A DNA stretch of 64,000 bases, from the NCBI GenBank assembly GCA_002600635.1, contig CP021371.1, positions 3,723,001-3,787,000 of the forward strand, given 5' to 3'. A program made the position numbers and the translations under genes. Under the pieces are notes generated by a model that worked only from the letters and a program-made list of their open reading frames with translations, searched no databases and had not been told where the DNA came from. Within the stretch, counting starts at the first letter, position 1. Every line of letters begins with the position of its first letter. Shown here piece after piece: positions 8,418 to 16,696 of the stretch. Source of the stretch: Rhizobium sp. ACO-34A (lineage in GTDB: Bacteria > Pseudomonadota > Alphaproteobacteria > Rhizobiales > Rhizobiaceae).

Positions 8418-9812
8418 ATGACTTCGAGCGGAATGATCCTGGCTGGTGACTATCTTCTCACCATGGATGACGAAAACAGCGTCATCACCAAGGGTGCCGT
8501 GGCGATTGAAGACGGCCGCATCCTCGCCGTCGGCCCGCTGGACGAGATCAGCGCCGCCTATCCGGCCTTTGCGCTGAAACGGCTGGAAAACACCGTTCTC
8601 ATGCCGGGCCTCATCAACGCCCATGCCCATTCCGGCTTCCTGCGCGGGACCGCCGAACACATGGCGGTGTGGGACTGGCTGACCATGCATATCAACCCCA
8701 TGCACCGCATGCTGCAACCGCGTGAGGCGGAGGCTGCCTCCTTCCTCTGCTACGCCGAATCCGCACTCGCCGGCACCACGACGGTCGTCGACATGTGGCG
8801 CTACATGGATGGCAGCGCCCGCGCCGCCGAAGCCATCGGCACGCGCCTCGTCGCCGTCCCCTATGTCGGAGAACACCCCGACTACGATTATTTCGACACG
8901 CTCGACATGAACGAAGCCATGATCGAGAAGTGGCATCGCAAGGCCAATGGCCGGATCAATGTCTGGGTCGGGCTGGAACATCTCTTCTACGCCGACAAGG
9001 ATGGCCAGAGCCGCGCCATCGAAATGGCGAACCGCCACAATACCGGTTTCCACACTCATTGCTCGGAAGCCGAAATCGAGGTCGCCGAATTCATCGAGCG
9101 ATACGGCAAGCGCCCGATGTTCGCCCTGAAGGATCTCGGCTTCTTCGAAACCCCGCGCACCATGCTCGCCCACGCTGTCTGGCTCGATCCTTCCGAGGTC
9201 GAGCTGATTGCCCGGCATCGTGTCTCCATCGCCCACAATCCCGTTTCCAACATGAAGCTCGCCTCGGGCATCGCGCCCATCGCCGACATGCTGGCGCTTG
9301 GCGTGCCTGTCGGCCTCGGCACCGATGGCGAGAAGGAAAACAACAACTTCGACATGTTCGAGGAAATGAAGACCGCCTCGCTGCTCGGCAAGCTCCGTCA
9401 TCGTGACGCCGCCGCGATGGACAGCTGGCAGTGCCTGCGCATGGCCACCATCCTCGGCGCGAAGGCCATCGGCCTCGATCACGAGATCGGCTCCCTTGAG
9501 GCCGGCAAGCGGGCCGACATCATCGCCGTCCGGACCGACACGCCGCGCATGACGCCACTCTTCGGCGAAGGCCCCTACTTCAACCTGCAGCACAATCTGG
9601 TCCATGCCGTGCGCGGCGGCGATGTCTCCATGACCATGGTCGACGGCCAGATCATCGTGGAAGACGGCGAACTCGAAACCGCCGACATCCACACCATCAT
9701 CGGCGACATCCACAAGCTGGCCCCCGGCCATTTCGCCCGTCGCGCCGAATGGCTTGCGGAAAACCAGGGCGGCACCATGCAATGGACCAAGAAGGAAGGG
9801 GCCGCGGCATGA
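8418..9812 (+). CDS. ATZ/TRZ-family amidohydrolase (aminohydrolase)
   Basis: This 464-residue metal-dependent hydrolase belongs to the guanine deaminase / S-adenosylhomocysteine deaminase / triazine hydrolase branch. Metal-binding motifs are HAHSGF (H69, H71), HTHCSE, the MLAHAVWLD histidine and GTDGEKENNN (aspartate ligand). I chose the ATG at 8418, behind a GGAG site, rather than the upstream start, because the barrel's first strand begins there. Family members hydrolyse exocyclic amino or related groups from N-heterocycles. Its stop overlaps the start of the oxygenase gene (ATGA). With adenine deaminase this is the second heterocycle aminohydrolase of the locus, supporting an N-heterocycle substrate; the exact one is unknown. 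Confidence 0.85.
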   Translation: MTSSGMILAGDYLLTMDDENSVITKGAVAIEDGRILAVGPLDEISAAYPAFALKRLENTVLMPGLINAHAHSGFLRGTAEHMAVWDWLTMHINPMHRMLQPREAEAASFLCYAESALAGTTTVVDMWRYMDGSARAAEAIGTRLVAVPYVGEHPDYDYFDTLDMNEAMIEKWHRKANGRINVWVGLEHLFYADKDGQSRAIEMANRHNTGFHTHCSEAEIEVAEFIERYGKRPMFALKDLGFFETPRTMLAHAVWLDPSEVELIARHRVSIAHNPVSNMKLASGIAPIADMLALGVPVGLGTDGEKENNNFDMFEEMKTASLLGKLRHRDAAAMDSWQCLRMATILGAKAIGLDHEIGSLEAGKRADIIAVRTDTPRMTPLFGEGPYFNLQHNLVHAVRGGDVSMTMVDGQIIVEDGELETADIHTIIGDIHKLAPGHFARRAEWLAENQGGTMQWTKKEGAAA

Positions 9813-10675
9813 AGACCACCGATCAGGTCGCGCTCAACGACTGGTATGCCATCGCGACCGCGAGCGAACTGACGGCTCAACCCGTCACGACCCGCCTGCT
9901 CGGGCAGGATATCGAATACCGGATCGCGGAAAGCGGCTCGCCGCTGGTGCGCGAAATTCTCGATGACGGCGCGCGCGGCCCGGCTCTTCCGGTGCAGGTT
10001 CGCTATGGCTGTCTCTTCACCTCGCTCGGCACCCCGGTGAAGGACATCGTCCACATCGAGGAAGCGGAAGAGGAAGACCGCCGCTTCGTTCCCTGCGGCT
10101 GGGTCACCATGCGCGCCTCGGGTCTGCGCGTGGTCGAGAATTTCCTCGACATGGCGCATTTCCCCTTCGTCCACACCGATATTCTCGGCTCCGAACCCCA
10201 TACCGAAGTCCCGACCTACCAGAGCGAAATCCGCCGCGAGGTGGACGAGGTCTGGGCCACCAACTGCACCTTCTTCCAGCCGCGCATCGCCGCCACCGAA
10301 GACAAGGGCGACTTCGTGCACCTGACCTACCGGGTGCCCTCCCCCTTCGTCGTCATGCTCTACCGCGTCTGCCCGACCTCGCCGAACCGGCTGGACGCCA
10401 TCGCCCTCTTCATCCAGCCGATGGAGGAAGGCCTCTGCCGGGCGCAGCCGGTGATGTATCTGGTCGACAGCACATCATCCCACAAGGCGCTCCTGAACTT
10501 CGAACAGGTCATCTTCCTGCAGGACCGCATCATCGTGGAAAACCAGCGCCCCCTGCTGCTGCCGCTCGAACCGCGCGCCGAAATCCCCACCCGCGCCGAT
10601 TCATCCTCCATCGCCTATCGCCGCTGGCTGAAGGAAAAAGGCGTCCGCTTCGGAACCACCGCCGGGGCGGCGTGA
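9809..10675 (+). CDS. Rieske-less oxygenase catalytic subunit (NdmC-like)
   Basis: This 288-residue protein aligns in plan with the catalytic domain of Rieske non-haem iron oxygenases. The iron site is NFLDMAHFPFVHTDILG (111-127), giving H117 and H122 as ligands with D114 as the bridging aspartate, and D239 in LQDRIIVENQRP as the likely third ligand. The N-terminal part keeps the first strands (LNDWYAIATASEL) but has no CxH/CxxH cluster motif; where the cluster should be there is only about 60 residues of other sequence. It therefore needs a Rieske centre in trans, plausibly the product of 988-1713. This matches the arrangement known for NdmC, the N7-methylxanthine demethylase served by NdmD. 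N- or O-demethylation or hydroxylation are all possible. Confidence 0.8.
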   Translation: MKTTDQVALNDWYAIATASELTAQPVTTRLLGQDIEYRIAESGSPLVREILDDGARGPALPVQVRYGCLFTSLGTPVKDIVHIEEAEEEDRRFVPCGWVTMRASGLRVVENFLDMAHFPFVHTDILGSEPHTEVPTYQSEIRREVDEVWATNCTFFQPRIAATEDKGDFVHLTYRVPSPFVVMLYRVCPTSPNRLDAIALFIQPMEEGLCRAQPVMYLVDSTSSHKALLNFEQVIFLQDRIIVENQRPLLLPLEPRAEIPTRADSSSIAYRRWLKEKGVRFGTTAGAA

Positions 10676-10690
10676 TGAAAAGGTCGCCCC

Positions 10691-10827
10691 CATCGTCCTT
10701 CTCCCCGCTTGCGGGGAGAAGGTGGCGGCAGCCGGATGAGGGGCTGCACGCACGTCACATGGCATTGATCGACGGAGAGGGAGAGCCCCTCACCCCAACC
10801 CTCTCCCCGCAAGCGGGGAGAGGGAGA
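10691..10827. repeat. Palindromic intergenic repeat, family B
   Basis: Two stems, each built on CCCCGC-TTGC-GGGG type arms, fill nearly the whole gap between the oxygenase and the molybdenum hydroxylase genes. The orientation of the two halves is inverted relative to the copy at 6694-6805. Confidence 0.9.
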
Positions 10828-10874
10828 CACCGGACAGAGAGGCCTAACCGCAATCTCCATCGGGAGAGATCAGC

Positions 10875-13800
10875 ATGCGCATCCTGACGCCCGCCTCCCC
10901 CGAACAAGCCCTCTCCCTCGCCGCCTCCCATCCCGGCACCTTCCGCTTCGTCGCCGGCGGCACGGCACTCCAGCTCGAATGGGCAAAGGGCCTGCCGAAA
11001 CCGGAAGCGATGATAAACCTCTCGCGCCTTCCCGGCATGAGCGGCATCGAGACCAGCCCGCAAGGCATCCGCATCGGCGCGCTTGCCAGCCTGAACAACC
11101 TGATCGCCGCTCCCGCCATCGCATCCGGCCTCCCCCTGCTGCATGCGGCCCTCAAGGTCGTCGCCGGTCCCTCGGTGCGCAATCTCGCCACCATCGGCGG
11201 CAACATCGCCGGCCGCACCGGATGCCTGCTGCCCGCCCTTCTCACGCTCGATGCCGGACTGGAAATCGCGACACCGTCGGGTCCGGCAATTCTCTCCCTT
11301 GAAGACTGGCTCGCCCGCCCCGCCGACCCGCTTGCCTTCCTCGCCGCCGTGCATATCGCCCCGCAGGATGCCGCCGACCGCCACGTCTTCCGCAAGACCG
11401 GCCTTCGCGCCGCCTTCACGCCGAGCGTCATCAACGCCGCCGCCCGGCTGACCGTTGCAAACGGCGTCGTCTCGCAGGCACGCCTTGCAGTCGGCGGCGG
11501 CGTCGTTCCGCCCGCCCGCCTGAAGACCGCCGAAACCCTGCTGAGCGGCCAACCGCTCGCCCATATCGACTGGACCGCCCTGCACGCCTGCCTTCTCGAC
11601 ACGATCATCGCTCCCGATGACGACTTCCGCACCGGCGCCTATCGCCGCCGTGTCGCCGCCAACGCCATCGTTCACGGCCTCGGCGGCCGGCTGCCGGGAC
11701 GCAGCCTGTTTCCCGCCGCCCGCCCGCTGGAACCAGCGGAAGGTCTCGCCGACGAAACCGAACTCTCCCATGCTCTGGAACCCGCGCGCTGGCATGTCCG
11801 CCCGGATGCCCGGCCAAAAATCCGGGGCGAGATGGCCTATCTCACCGACCGGCGGGAAGACGACATGCTCGTCGGCCGCATCCTGCGCGCCGGCATTCCC
11901 CATGCGAAGATCCTCTCCATCGACACCAGCGCGGCGGAAGCGCTGCCCGGTGTCGCGGCAGTCGTCACCCACCGGGACGTGAAGGGCCTCAACGGCTTCG
12001 GCATCGTCGTGCAGGACCAGCCGGCCATGTGCCGCGACAAGGTACGCTATCGCGGCGACACGGTTGCAGCCGTCGCGGCAGTCGATGCCGAAACCGCCGA
12101 AAAGGCGCTCTCCCTGATCCGCGTCGATTACAAACCGCTGCCGCCGGTCGACGACATGGAAAAGGCGCTCGCCGCCGAGACCCCGCTGGTCCACGAACAG
12201 GGCAATCTCCAGCGCGAGCTCTTCTTCCATCGCGGCGACATCGAACAGGGCTTCGCCGCCGCCACCCACATCATCGAGGATACCTACGTCACCCCGCGCC
12301 AGATGCACGGCTTCATGGAAACCGAGGGCGGTTACGCCTTCGTGGAACCCGATGGCACGCTGAACGTCTTTGCCGGCGGCCAGCATGGCGGTCGCGACCG
12401 GCTGCAACTATCCCGCATCCTCGATCTTCCCGAGGAAAAGATCCGCGTCGTCACCTCTCCGACCGGCGGTGCCTTCGGCGGCAAGGACGAGCTTTCCATT
12501 CAGCCGGCGCTGGCGCTGCTCGCGTTGAAGGCCGGAAAGCCTGTCCGCCTCCAGCTTTCCCGCGCCGAATCTGTATTGGCGGGCCAGAAGCGCAATCCCA
12601 TGACGATCCGCATGAGGACGGCCTGCGACGCCGATGGAATGCTGATCGCGCAGGAGGTCGAGGTGCTGGCCGATGCGGGCGCCTATGCCTCGCTCGGCCC
12701 CGGCGTGCTGGAAACCGCGATGGAACATGCGACCGGCCCTTATGAAGCCCCGCACATCTCCACCCATGGCCGCCTCGTCTACACCAATAACGGCAATTGC
12801 GGTGCCTTCCGCGGCTTCGGTGCCAACCAGATGACCTATGCCGTGGAATGCCAGATGGACCGGCTGGCGAAGCTCTGCGGCCTCTCGCCCTTCGAAATCC
12901 GCGCCCGCAACATGCGTGTGCCGGGCACCCCCGGCTATCTCGGTCAGGAAGTGTCGAAATCCGAGCGCGTCGTCGAAATGCTCGCCGCCGCCCGAGCCTC
13001 CGATATCTGGACGAAACCGCAGGGCATCTCCGATGACGGCGAGTGGATCACCGGCACCGGCATGGCGATGAACTATCAGGGCAACGGCCTCGGCTCCGTC
13101 ATCCCCGACCCTGCCGGCGGCCGCCTCGCGCTGACGAAGGACGGTTTCATCGAAGGAGCCTACGGCCTCGACGAGATGGGACAGGGCCTCCTCCCGCTCA
13201 TTCAGGCCACCGTCTCGGCCGAACTCGGCTGCGCCCGCAACGACGTGAAGCCGCTGATCGGCGATACCCGGCTTGCACCCGAATCCGGCTCCACCACCGC
13301 GTCGCGCGGCACCTATGTCGTCTGGGCTTCGGCGAAGAAGGCCGCCCCCGAATTCTCGGCAAAGATCCGCGCCGCCGCCGGCGAGATCCTGGGCCGCGAC
13401 CCCGAAACCCTCGCCTTCGCCCCCGGCGGCCTTGCCGAACGCGGCTCCAACAGCGGCGAGATCCTGATCTCCTACCGCGACCTTGCCGACAACATTCCCG
13501 AAGCGGACCTGCCGAGCGTCACCGTCGCTTACGAGTTTCCGAAGACCGACTATTCCGCCGCCAATGCCCGCTACATCTTCGCCTTCGGCGCAGCGCTCGC
13601 CCGCGTGGCGGTAAGCCGCGTCACCGGCGAAATCCGCGTGCTCGACCTGCACCAGCATTCCGCCGCCGGCCCGGTGATGGACCTTGCCGCCTATCTCGGC
13701 CAGCTCGAAGGCGGCGCGGTGCAGGGCCTCGGCTTCACGCTCACCGAGGATGCGCCGATGCGGGACTGTTTCTACCTCACCGCCAATCTCGATACCTACA

Positions 13801-14021
13801 TGCTGCCCGGCATACAGGATGCGCCGAAGACCATGCGGATCTTTGCGCTGGAAGGCCTCGATCCCGGTGACGATCTCGGGCCTCGCGGCTCCGGCGAACT
13901 CGGCATCGGCGCGGTCACCCCGGCCATCGCCAACGCGGTCGCCGCCGCCATCGGCCACTGGCCGGTCACCACGCCCGTACCGCCCGCCTCCATCCTCGCG
14001 GTCCTGGAGTTGCCCGCATGA
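10875..14021 (+). CDS. Molybdenum hydroxylase, fused FAD and molybdopterin subunits
   Basis: This 1048-residue protein joins two subunits of the xanthine dehydrogenase / CO dehydrogenase family. Residues about 1-285 are the FAD subunit (FVAGGTALQLEW, ATIGGNIAG); residues from about 310 on are the molybdopterin subunit (GGAFGGKDE, GAFRGFGANQM, and the active-site glutamate in GSGELGIGA near the C-terminus). It hydroxylates a heterocycle or aldehyde using water. A GGAGAG site precedes the ATG at 10875. The [2Fe-2S] subunit follows with an ATGA overlap. FAD-Mo fusion with a separate iron-sulfur subunit differs from the commonest three-gene order. A xanthine-like substrate is plausible from context but not proven by motif. 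Confidence 0.88.
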   Translation: MRILTPASPEQALSLAASHPGTFRFVAGGTALQLEWAKGLPKPEAMINLSRLPGMSGIETSPQGIRIGALASLNNLIAAPAIASGLPLLHAALKVVAGPSVRNLATIGGNIAGRTGCLLPALLTLDAGLEIATPSGPAILSLEDWLARPADPLAFLAAVHIAPQDAADRHVFRKTGLRAAFTPSVINAAARLTVANGVVSQARLAVGGGVVPPARLKTAETLLSGQPLAHIDWTALHACLLDTIIAPDDDFRTGAYRRRVAANAIVHGLGGRLPGRSLFPAARPLEPAEGLADETELSHALEPARWHVRPDARPKIRGEMAYLTDRREDDMLVGRILRAGIPHAKILSIDTSAAEALPGVAAVVTHRDVKGLNGFGIVVQDQPAMCRDKVRYRGDTVAAVAAVDAETAEKALSLIRVDYKPLPPVDDMEKALAAETPLVHEQGNLQRELFFHRGDIEQGFAAATHIIEDTYVTPRQMHGFMETEGGYAFVEPDGTLNVFAGGQHGGRDRLQLSRILDLPEEKIRVVTSPTGGAFGGKDELSIQPALALLALKAGKPVRLQLSRAESVLAGQKRNPMTIRMRTACDADGMLIAQEVEVLADAGAYASLGPGVLETAMEHATGPYEAPHISTHGRLVYTNNGNCGAFRGFGANQMTYAVECQMDRLAKLCGLSPFEIRARNMRVPGTPGYLGQEVSKSERVVEMLAAARASDIWTKPQGISDDGEWITGTGMAMNYQGNGLGSVIPDPAGGRLALTKDGFIEGAYGLDEMGQGLLPLIQATVSAELGCARNDVKPLIGDTRLAPESGSTTASRGTYVVWASAKKAAPEFSAKIRAAAGEILGRDPETLAFAPGGLAERGSNSGEILISYRDLADNIPEADLPSVTVAYEFPKTDYSAANARYIFAFGAALARVAVSRVTGEIRVLDLHQHSAAGPVMDLAAYLGQLEGGAVQGLGFTLTEDAPMRDCFYLTANLDTYMLPGIQDAPKTMRIFALEGLDPGDDLGPRGSGELGIGAVTPAIANAVAAAIGHWPVTTPVPPASILAVLELPA

Positions 14022-14509
14022 CCATGACCGCCACTTTCACCCTCAACGGCAAGCCGGTCACGGTCGATTGCCAGCCGGAAACCCGTCTCGCCGATATCCT
14101 GCGCGACCGGCTGACGCTGACCGGCACCAAGATCGCCTGTTCCGTCGGCCGCTGCGGCGCCTGCACCGTGCTCGTCGGCGGCAAGGCCGTGAACGGCTGC
14201 CTCATCATGGCCTGGCAGATCGAGGACGCCGATATCGTCACCGTCGAAGGCCTCGATGCCCATCCGCTTGGCCCCGTCATCCGCGCCGGGCTGGAGGAGG
14301 AAAATGCCTTCCAGTGCGGCTATTGCGCACCGGGCTTTTCCATTGCCTTGACCGCTTTGCTCACGGAAAATCCCGATGCAGGCGAAGAGGAAATCCGGGC
14401 CGGACTGGAAGGCAATATCTGTCGTTGCACCGGCTATCACTCGATCATTCGCGGCGCGCTCAATGCCGCCCGCCGCATTCGCGAGCAGTCGCTCGCCATC
14501 GGAGACTGA
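14018..14509 (+). CDS. Molybdenum hydroxylase [2Fe-2S] subunit
   Basis: This 163-residue small subunit carries two [2Fe-2S] clusters. The plant-type ferredoxin cluster is in CSVGRCGACTV with a following GC cysteine, and the second cluster, in the four-helix domain, is in FQCGYCAPG and GNICRCTGYH. It passes electrons from the molybdenum site to FAD of the fused subunit at 10875-14021. The start overlaps the preceding stop by four bases (ATGA). The length and cysteine spacing are normal for the family, so the enzyme should be complete. Confidence 0.93.
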   Translation: MTMTATFTLNGKPVTVDCQPETRLADILRDRLTLTGTKIACSVGRCGACTVLVGGKAVNGCLIMAWQIEDADIVTVEGLDAHPLGPVIRAGLEEENAFQCGYCAPGFSIALTALLTENPDAGEEEIRAGLEGNICRCTGYHSIIRGALNAARRIREQSLAIGD

Positions 14510-14510
14510 C

Positions 14511-16025
14511 ATGACCATCACCATCAAGACGCCCGAACCCCGCAACGAAGGCGCGAGGGCCTTTCTCGCCCGCCGGCAAAAGCAGATCCTCATCGACGGC
14601 GTCTGGCGGGAGGCAGGCTCCGGCAAGCGCTTCGAAACCTTCGATCCGGCATCCGGCAGGCTGCTCGCCGAACTCGCCGAGGCAACCGCATCGGATGTCG
14701 ATGAAGCCGTCGCCAGCGCCCGCGCCGCGCTGACCTCGAAGGAATGGAAAGGCATGACGCCATCGGCGCGCGGCAAGCTTCTGTGGAAGATCGCCGAACT
14801 GATCGACGCCCATGTCGAGGAACTGGCCGAACTGGAAACGCTCGATCAGGGCAAGAGCTTCAAGACCGGCCGCTTCGGGGAAATCCCCGCATCCGCTGAA
14901 CAGTTCCGCTATTTCGCCGGCTTCTGCACCAAGATCCTCGGCACGACGATCCCGACGTCGATCGCCTACCAGCCGGAAGGCAGGGAGATCTTCGCCTACA
15001 CCACGCGCGAACCGGTCGGCGTCGTCGCCGCGATCACGCCGTGGAACTCGCCCATGCTGATGGCGGCGATGAAGCTCGCGCCGGCGCTGGCTGCCGGCTG
15101 CACCGTCGTTCTGAAACCTGCGGAGGAAACCTCGCTCACCGCCATCCGCCTCGTCGAACTGATGCTGGAGGCAGGCCTCCCGAAGGGCGTCGTCAACCTC
15201 GTCACCGGTTTCGGCGAGGTCGTCGGCGCGGCCCTCACCGCCCATCCCGATGTCGACAAGGTCGCCTTCACTGGCTCGACCGAGGTCGGCAAGCTGATCG
15301 TGTCAGCCGCACAGGGAAACCTGAAGAAACTGACGCTCGAACTCGGCGGCAAGTCGCCTGCCATCGTCATGCCGGATGCCGACATGGCGCTCGCCATCCC
15401 CGGCGTCGCCCGCGGCATCTTCTCCAATTCCGGACAGGTCTGCGTCGCCGGCTCCCGTGTCTATGCCCACCGTTCGGTCTATGACGAGGTGGTCGAAGGC
15501 CTGTCTAAGGCGGCCGCCGCCCTCACCCTTGGCCACGGCCTCGACGCCGGCACCGATCTTGGCCCGCTGGTCAACCGCAAGCAGGCCGACCGCGTGGCGG
15601 GCTTCATCGCGGAAGGCAGGTCGGAAGGCGTGGAGATCACCTCCGGCGGCAATCAGACGGGCGAATTCGGCACCTTCTTCGAACCGACCGTCGTCACCTC
15701 GGTTCGCCCCGACATGCGCATGATGAGGGAAGAAATCTTCGGCCCCGTCGTCGCCGTCACCCCCTTCGACGATCCGGAAGAGGCGATTACCTATGCCAAT
15801 GACAGCCCCTACGGCCTTGCCGGCAGCGTGTGGACGCAGGATCTGTCCTCCGCCCACCGGCTCGCCGCCCGGGTGAAGGCCGGCACTATCTGGATCAACT
15901 GCCACTCCTATTTCTCGCCGGAACTGCCCAAAGGCGGCCACAAGCAATCCGGCTGGGGCTACGAAAACGGCGCCCCCGGCCTCGACAACTATCTGGAAAT
16001 GAAAACCGTCTGCGCGGTGATCTGA
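14511..16025 (+). CDS. NAD(P)+-dependent aldehyde dehydrogenase
   Basis: This 504-residue aldehyde dehydrogenase superfamily enzyme oxidises an aldehyde to its acid. The cofactor-site motif TPWNSP, the general base glutamate in LELGGKSP and the catalytic cysteine in SGQVCVAGS are present. The ATG at 14511 is one base after the ferredoxin subunit stop, so it is the last gene of this transcription unit. It could take the aldehyde made by the TPP decarboxylase, the GMC enzyme or formaldehyde-like products of demethylation. The substrate cannot be read from sequence. The GCAAACGGGC palindrome and a family C repeat follow. Confidence 0.92.
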   Translation: MTITIKTPEPRNEGARAFLARRQKQILIDGVWREAGSGKRFETFDPASGRLLAELAEATASDVDEAVASARAALTSKEWKGMTPSARGKLLWKIAELIDAHVEELAELETLDQGKSFKTGRFGEIPASAEQFRYFAGFCTKILGTTIPTSIAYQPEGREIFAYTTREPVGVVAAITPWNSPMLMAAMKLAPALAAGCTVVLKPAEETSLTAIRLVELMLEAGLPKGVVNLVTGFGEVVGAALTAHPDVDKVAFTGSTEVGKLIVSAAQGNLKKLTLELGGKSPAIVMPDADMALAIPGVARGIFSNSGQVCVAGSRVYAHRSVYDEVVEGLSKAAAALTLGHGLDAGTDLGPLVNRKQADRVAGFIAEGRSEGVEITSGGNQTGEFGTFFEPTVVTSVRPDMRMMREEIFGPVVAVTPFDDPEEAITYANDSPYGLAGSVWTQDLSSAHRLAARVKAGTIWINCHSYFSPELPKGGHKQSGWGYENGAPGLDNYLEMKTVCAVI

Positions 16026-16151
16026 GGATTTCGGGAAGCTGCCCGGTGTCTTTTCGCGCCATCCGGTTTCATTGCCCCTCTCCCCGCAAACGGGCGGGGG
16101 GCAGCCCGAAAGCCCAACCGGATAACGAATGTCACCGGTCCAGTAGGCATT

Positions 16152-16254
16152 AGAGCATAATCCGACCGGAGTGAAACGAGGATCGACAAGATTATGCTTC
16201 AAACAAAAGAATTTAGAGCGCCGATCTGATTCAATCAGATCGAACAGCGCTCTA
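16152..16254. repeat. Intergenic repeat, family C (two-hairpin element)
   Basis: This is the second copy of the element at 2560-2655. The first stem pairs GAGCATAATC-type bases with GATTATGCTTC. The second is long: TTAGAGCGC and GATCTGAT pair with ATCAGATC and GCGCTCTAA around a TTC loop. The copy here is the better preserved one. Confidence 0.85.
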
Positions 16255-16390
16255 AGCAGTTGCAACCATAGATTTCTTTATTCGGGGCAATCCATGCCTC
16301 AGGTTCGCCTGCGCACTGTAAGAAGCGGTCCCACAGGTCAGATGCGATTTACCTCGCATACGCAAGCGCATGAGTTGACTTCTCGAACCC

Positions 16391-16423
16391 TTGACAAAAT
16401 GTGTAAAACTCGCATTTTACACA
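16391..16423 (+). promoter_or_regulatory. Promoter with autoregulatory operator for toxin-antitoxin pair
   Basis: TTGACA at 16391-16396 fits a -35 box. A perfect inverted repeat, TGTGTAAAA (16400-16408) and TTTTACACA (16415-16423), lies in the spacer and -10 zone (ATTTTA at 16414-16419). Binding by the antitoxin, alone or with toxin, would block RNA polymerase, the usual autoregulation of type II modules. An AAAGGAG ribosome site follows at 16425-16431. Confidence 0.7.
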
Positions 16424-16441
16424 AAAAGGAGATTGGCAGTC

Positions 16442-16696
16442 ATGGCTCAGGTTCTGAGAGTACCGGCAACCGAGTTCGCCCGCAAATTTACAACATACAG
16501 GGAACGGGTACAGTCGGCAGGTGTCATTGAGGTCACAGCTCATGACCGCACGATTGGAGGCTTCCTGTCTGCCACCGAACTCAATCACTATCATGACATG
16601 AAAAAGCGTGAACGCCAGGTAATCCGTGTCAGCGAAATGGATGACGAAACCATGGCGTTGATTATGAACTCTGAATACGGCAAAGTCTCCGAGTGA
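16442..16696 (+). CDS. Antitoxin of type II toxin-antitoxin module (Phd/YefM-like)
   Basis: This 84-residue protein begins MAQVLRVPATEFARKF, which resembles the DNA-binding N-terminus of Phd/YefM antitoxins, with IEVTAHDRTIGGFLSATEL matching their second strand region. The acidic C-terminus (SEMDDETMALI) would wrap the toxin. The start at 16442 follows AAAGGAG closely. It overlaps the toxin gene by four bases (GTGA). The gene and its promoter are less GC-rich than the surroundings, suggesting transfer. The family assignment is by pattern, so another antitoxin class is possible. Confidence 0.72.
   Translation: MAQVLRVPATEFARKFTTYRERVQSAGVIEVTAHDRTIGGFLSATELNHYHDMKKRERQVIRVSEMDDETMALIMNSEYGKVSE

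Larger units (their letters stand above)
16026..16441. other. Intergenic region between catabolic locus and toxin-antitoxin pair
   Basis: It contains a partial family B stem (about 16076-16100), the family C repeat at 16152-16254, an AT-richer stretch, and the promoter/operator at 16391-16423. No gene is seen in it. Base composition falls after about 16255, marking the edge of the probably acquired toxin-antitoxin block. Confidence 0.6.

Noticed and set aside
6873..9782. A 969-codon open frame on the minus strand
   Set aside because: It lies opposite two well-supported plus-strand genes (GMC oxidoreductase and amidohydrolase), and its translation has no family motif. High-GC codon usage makes such mirror frames.
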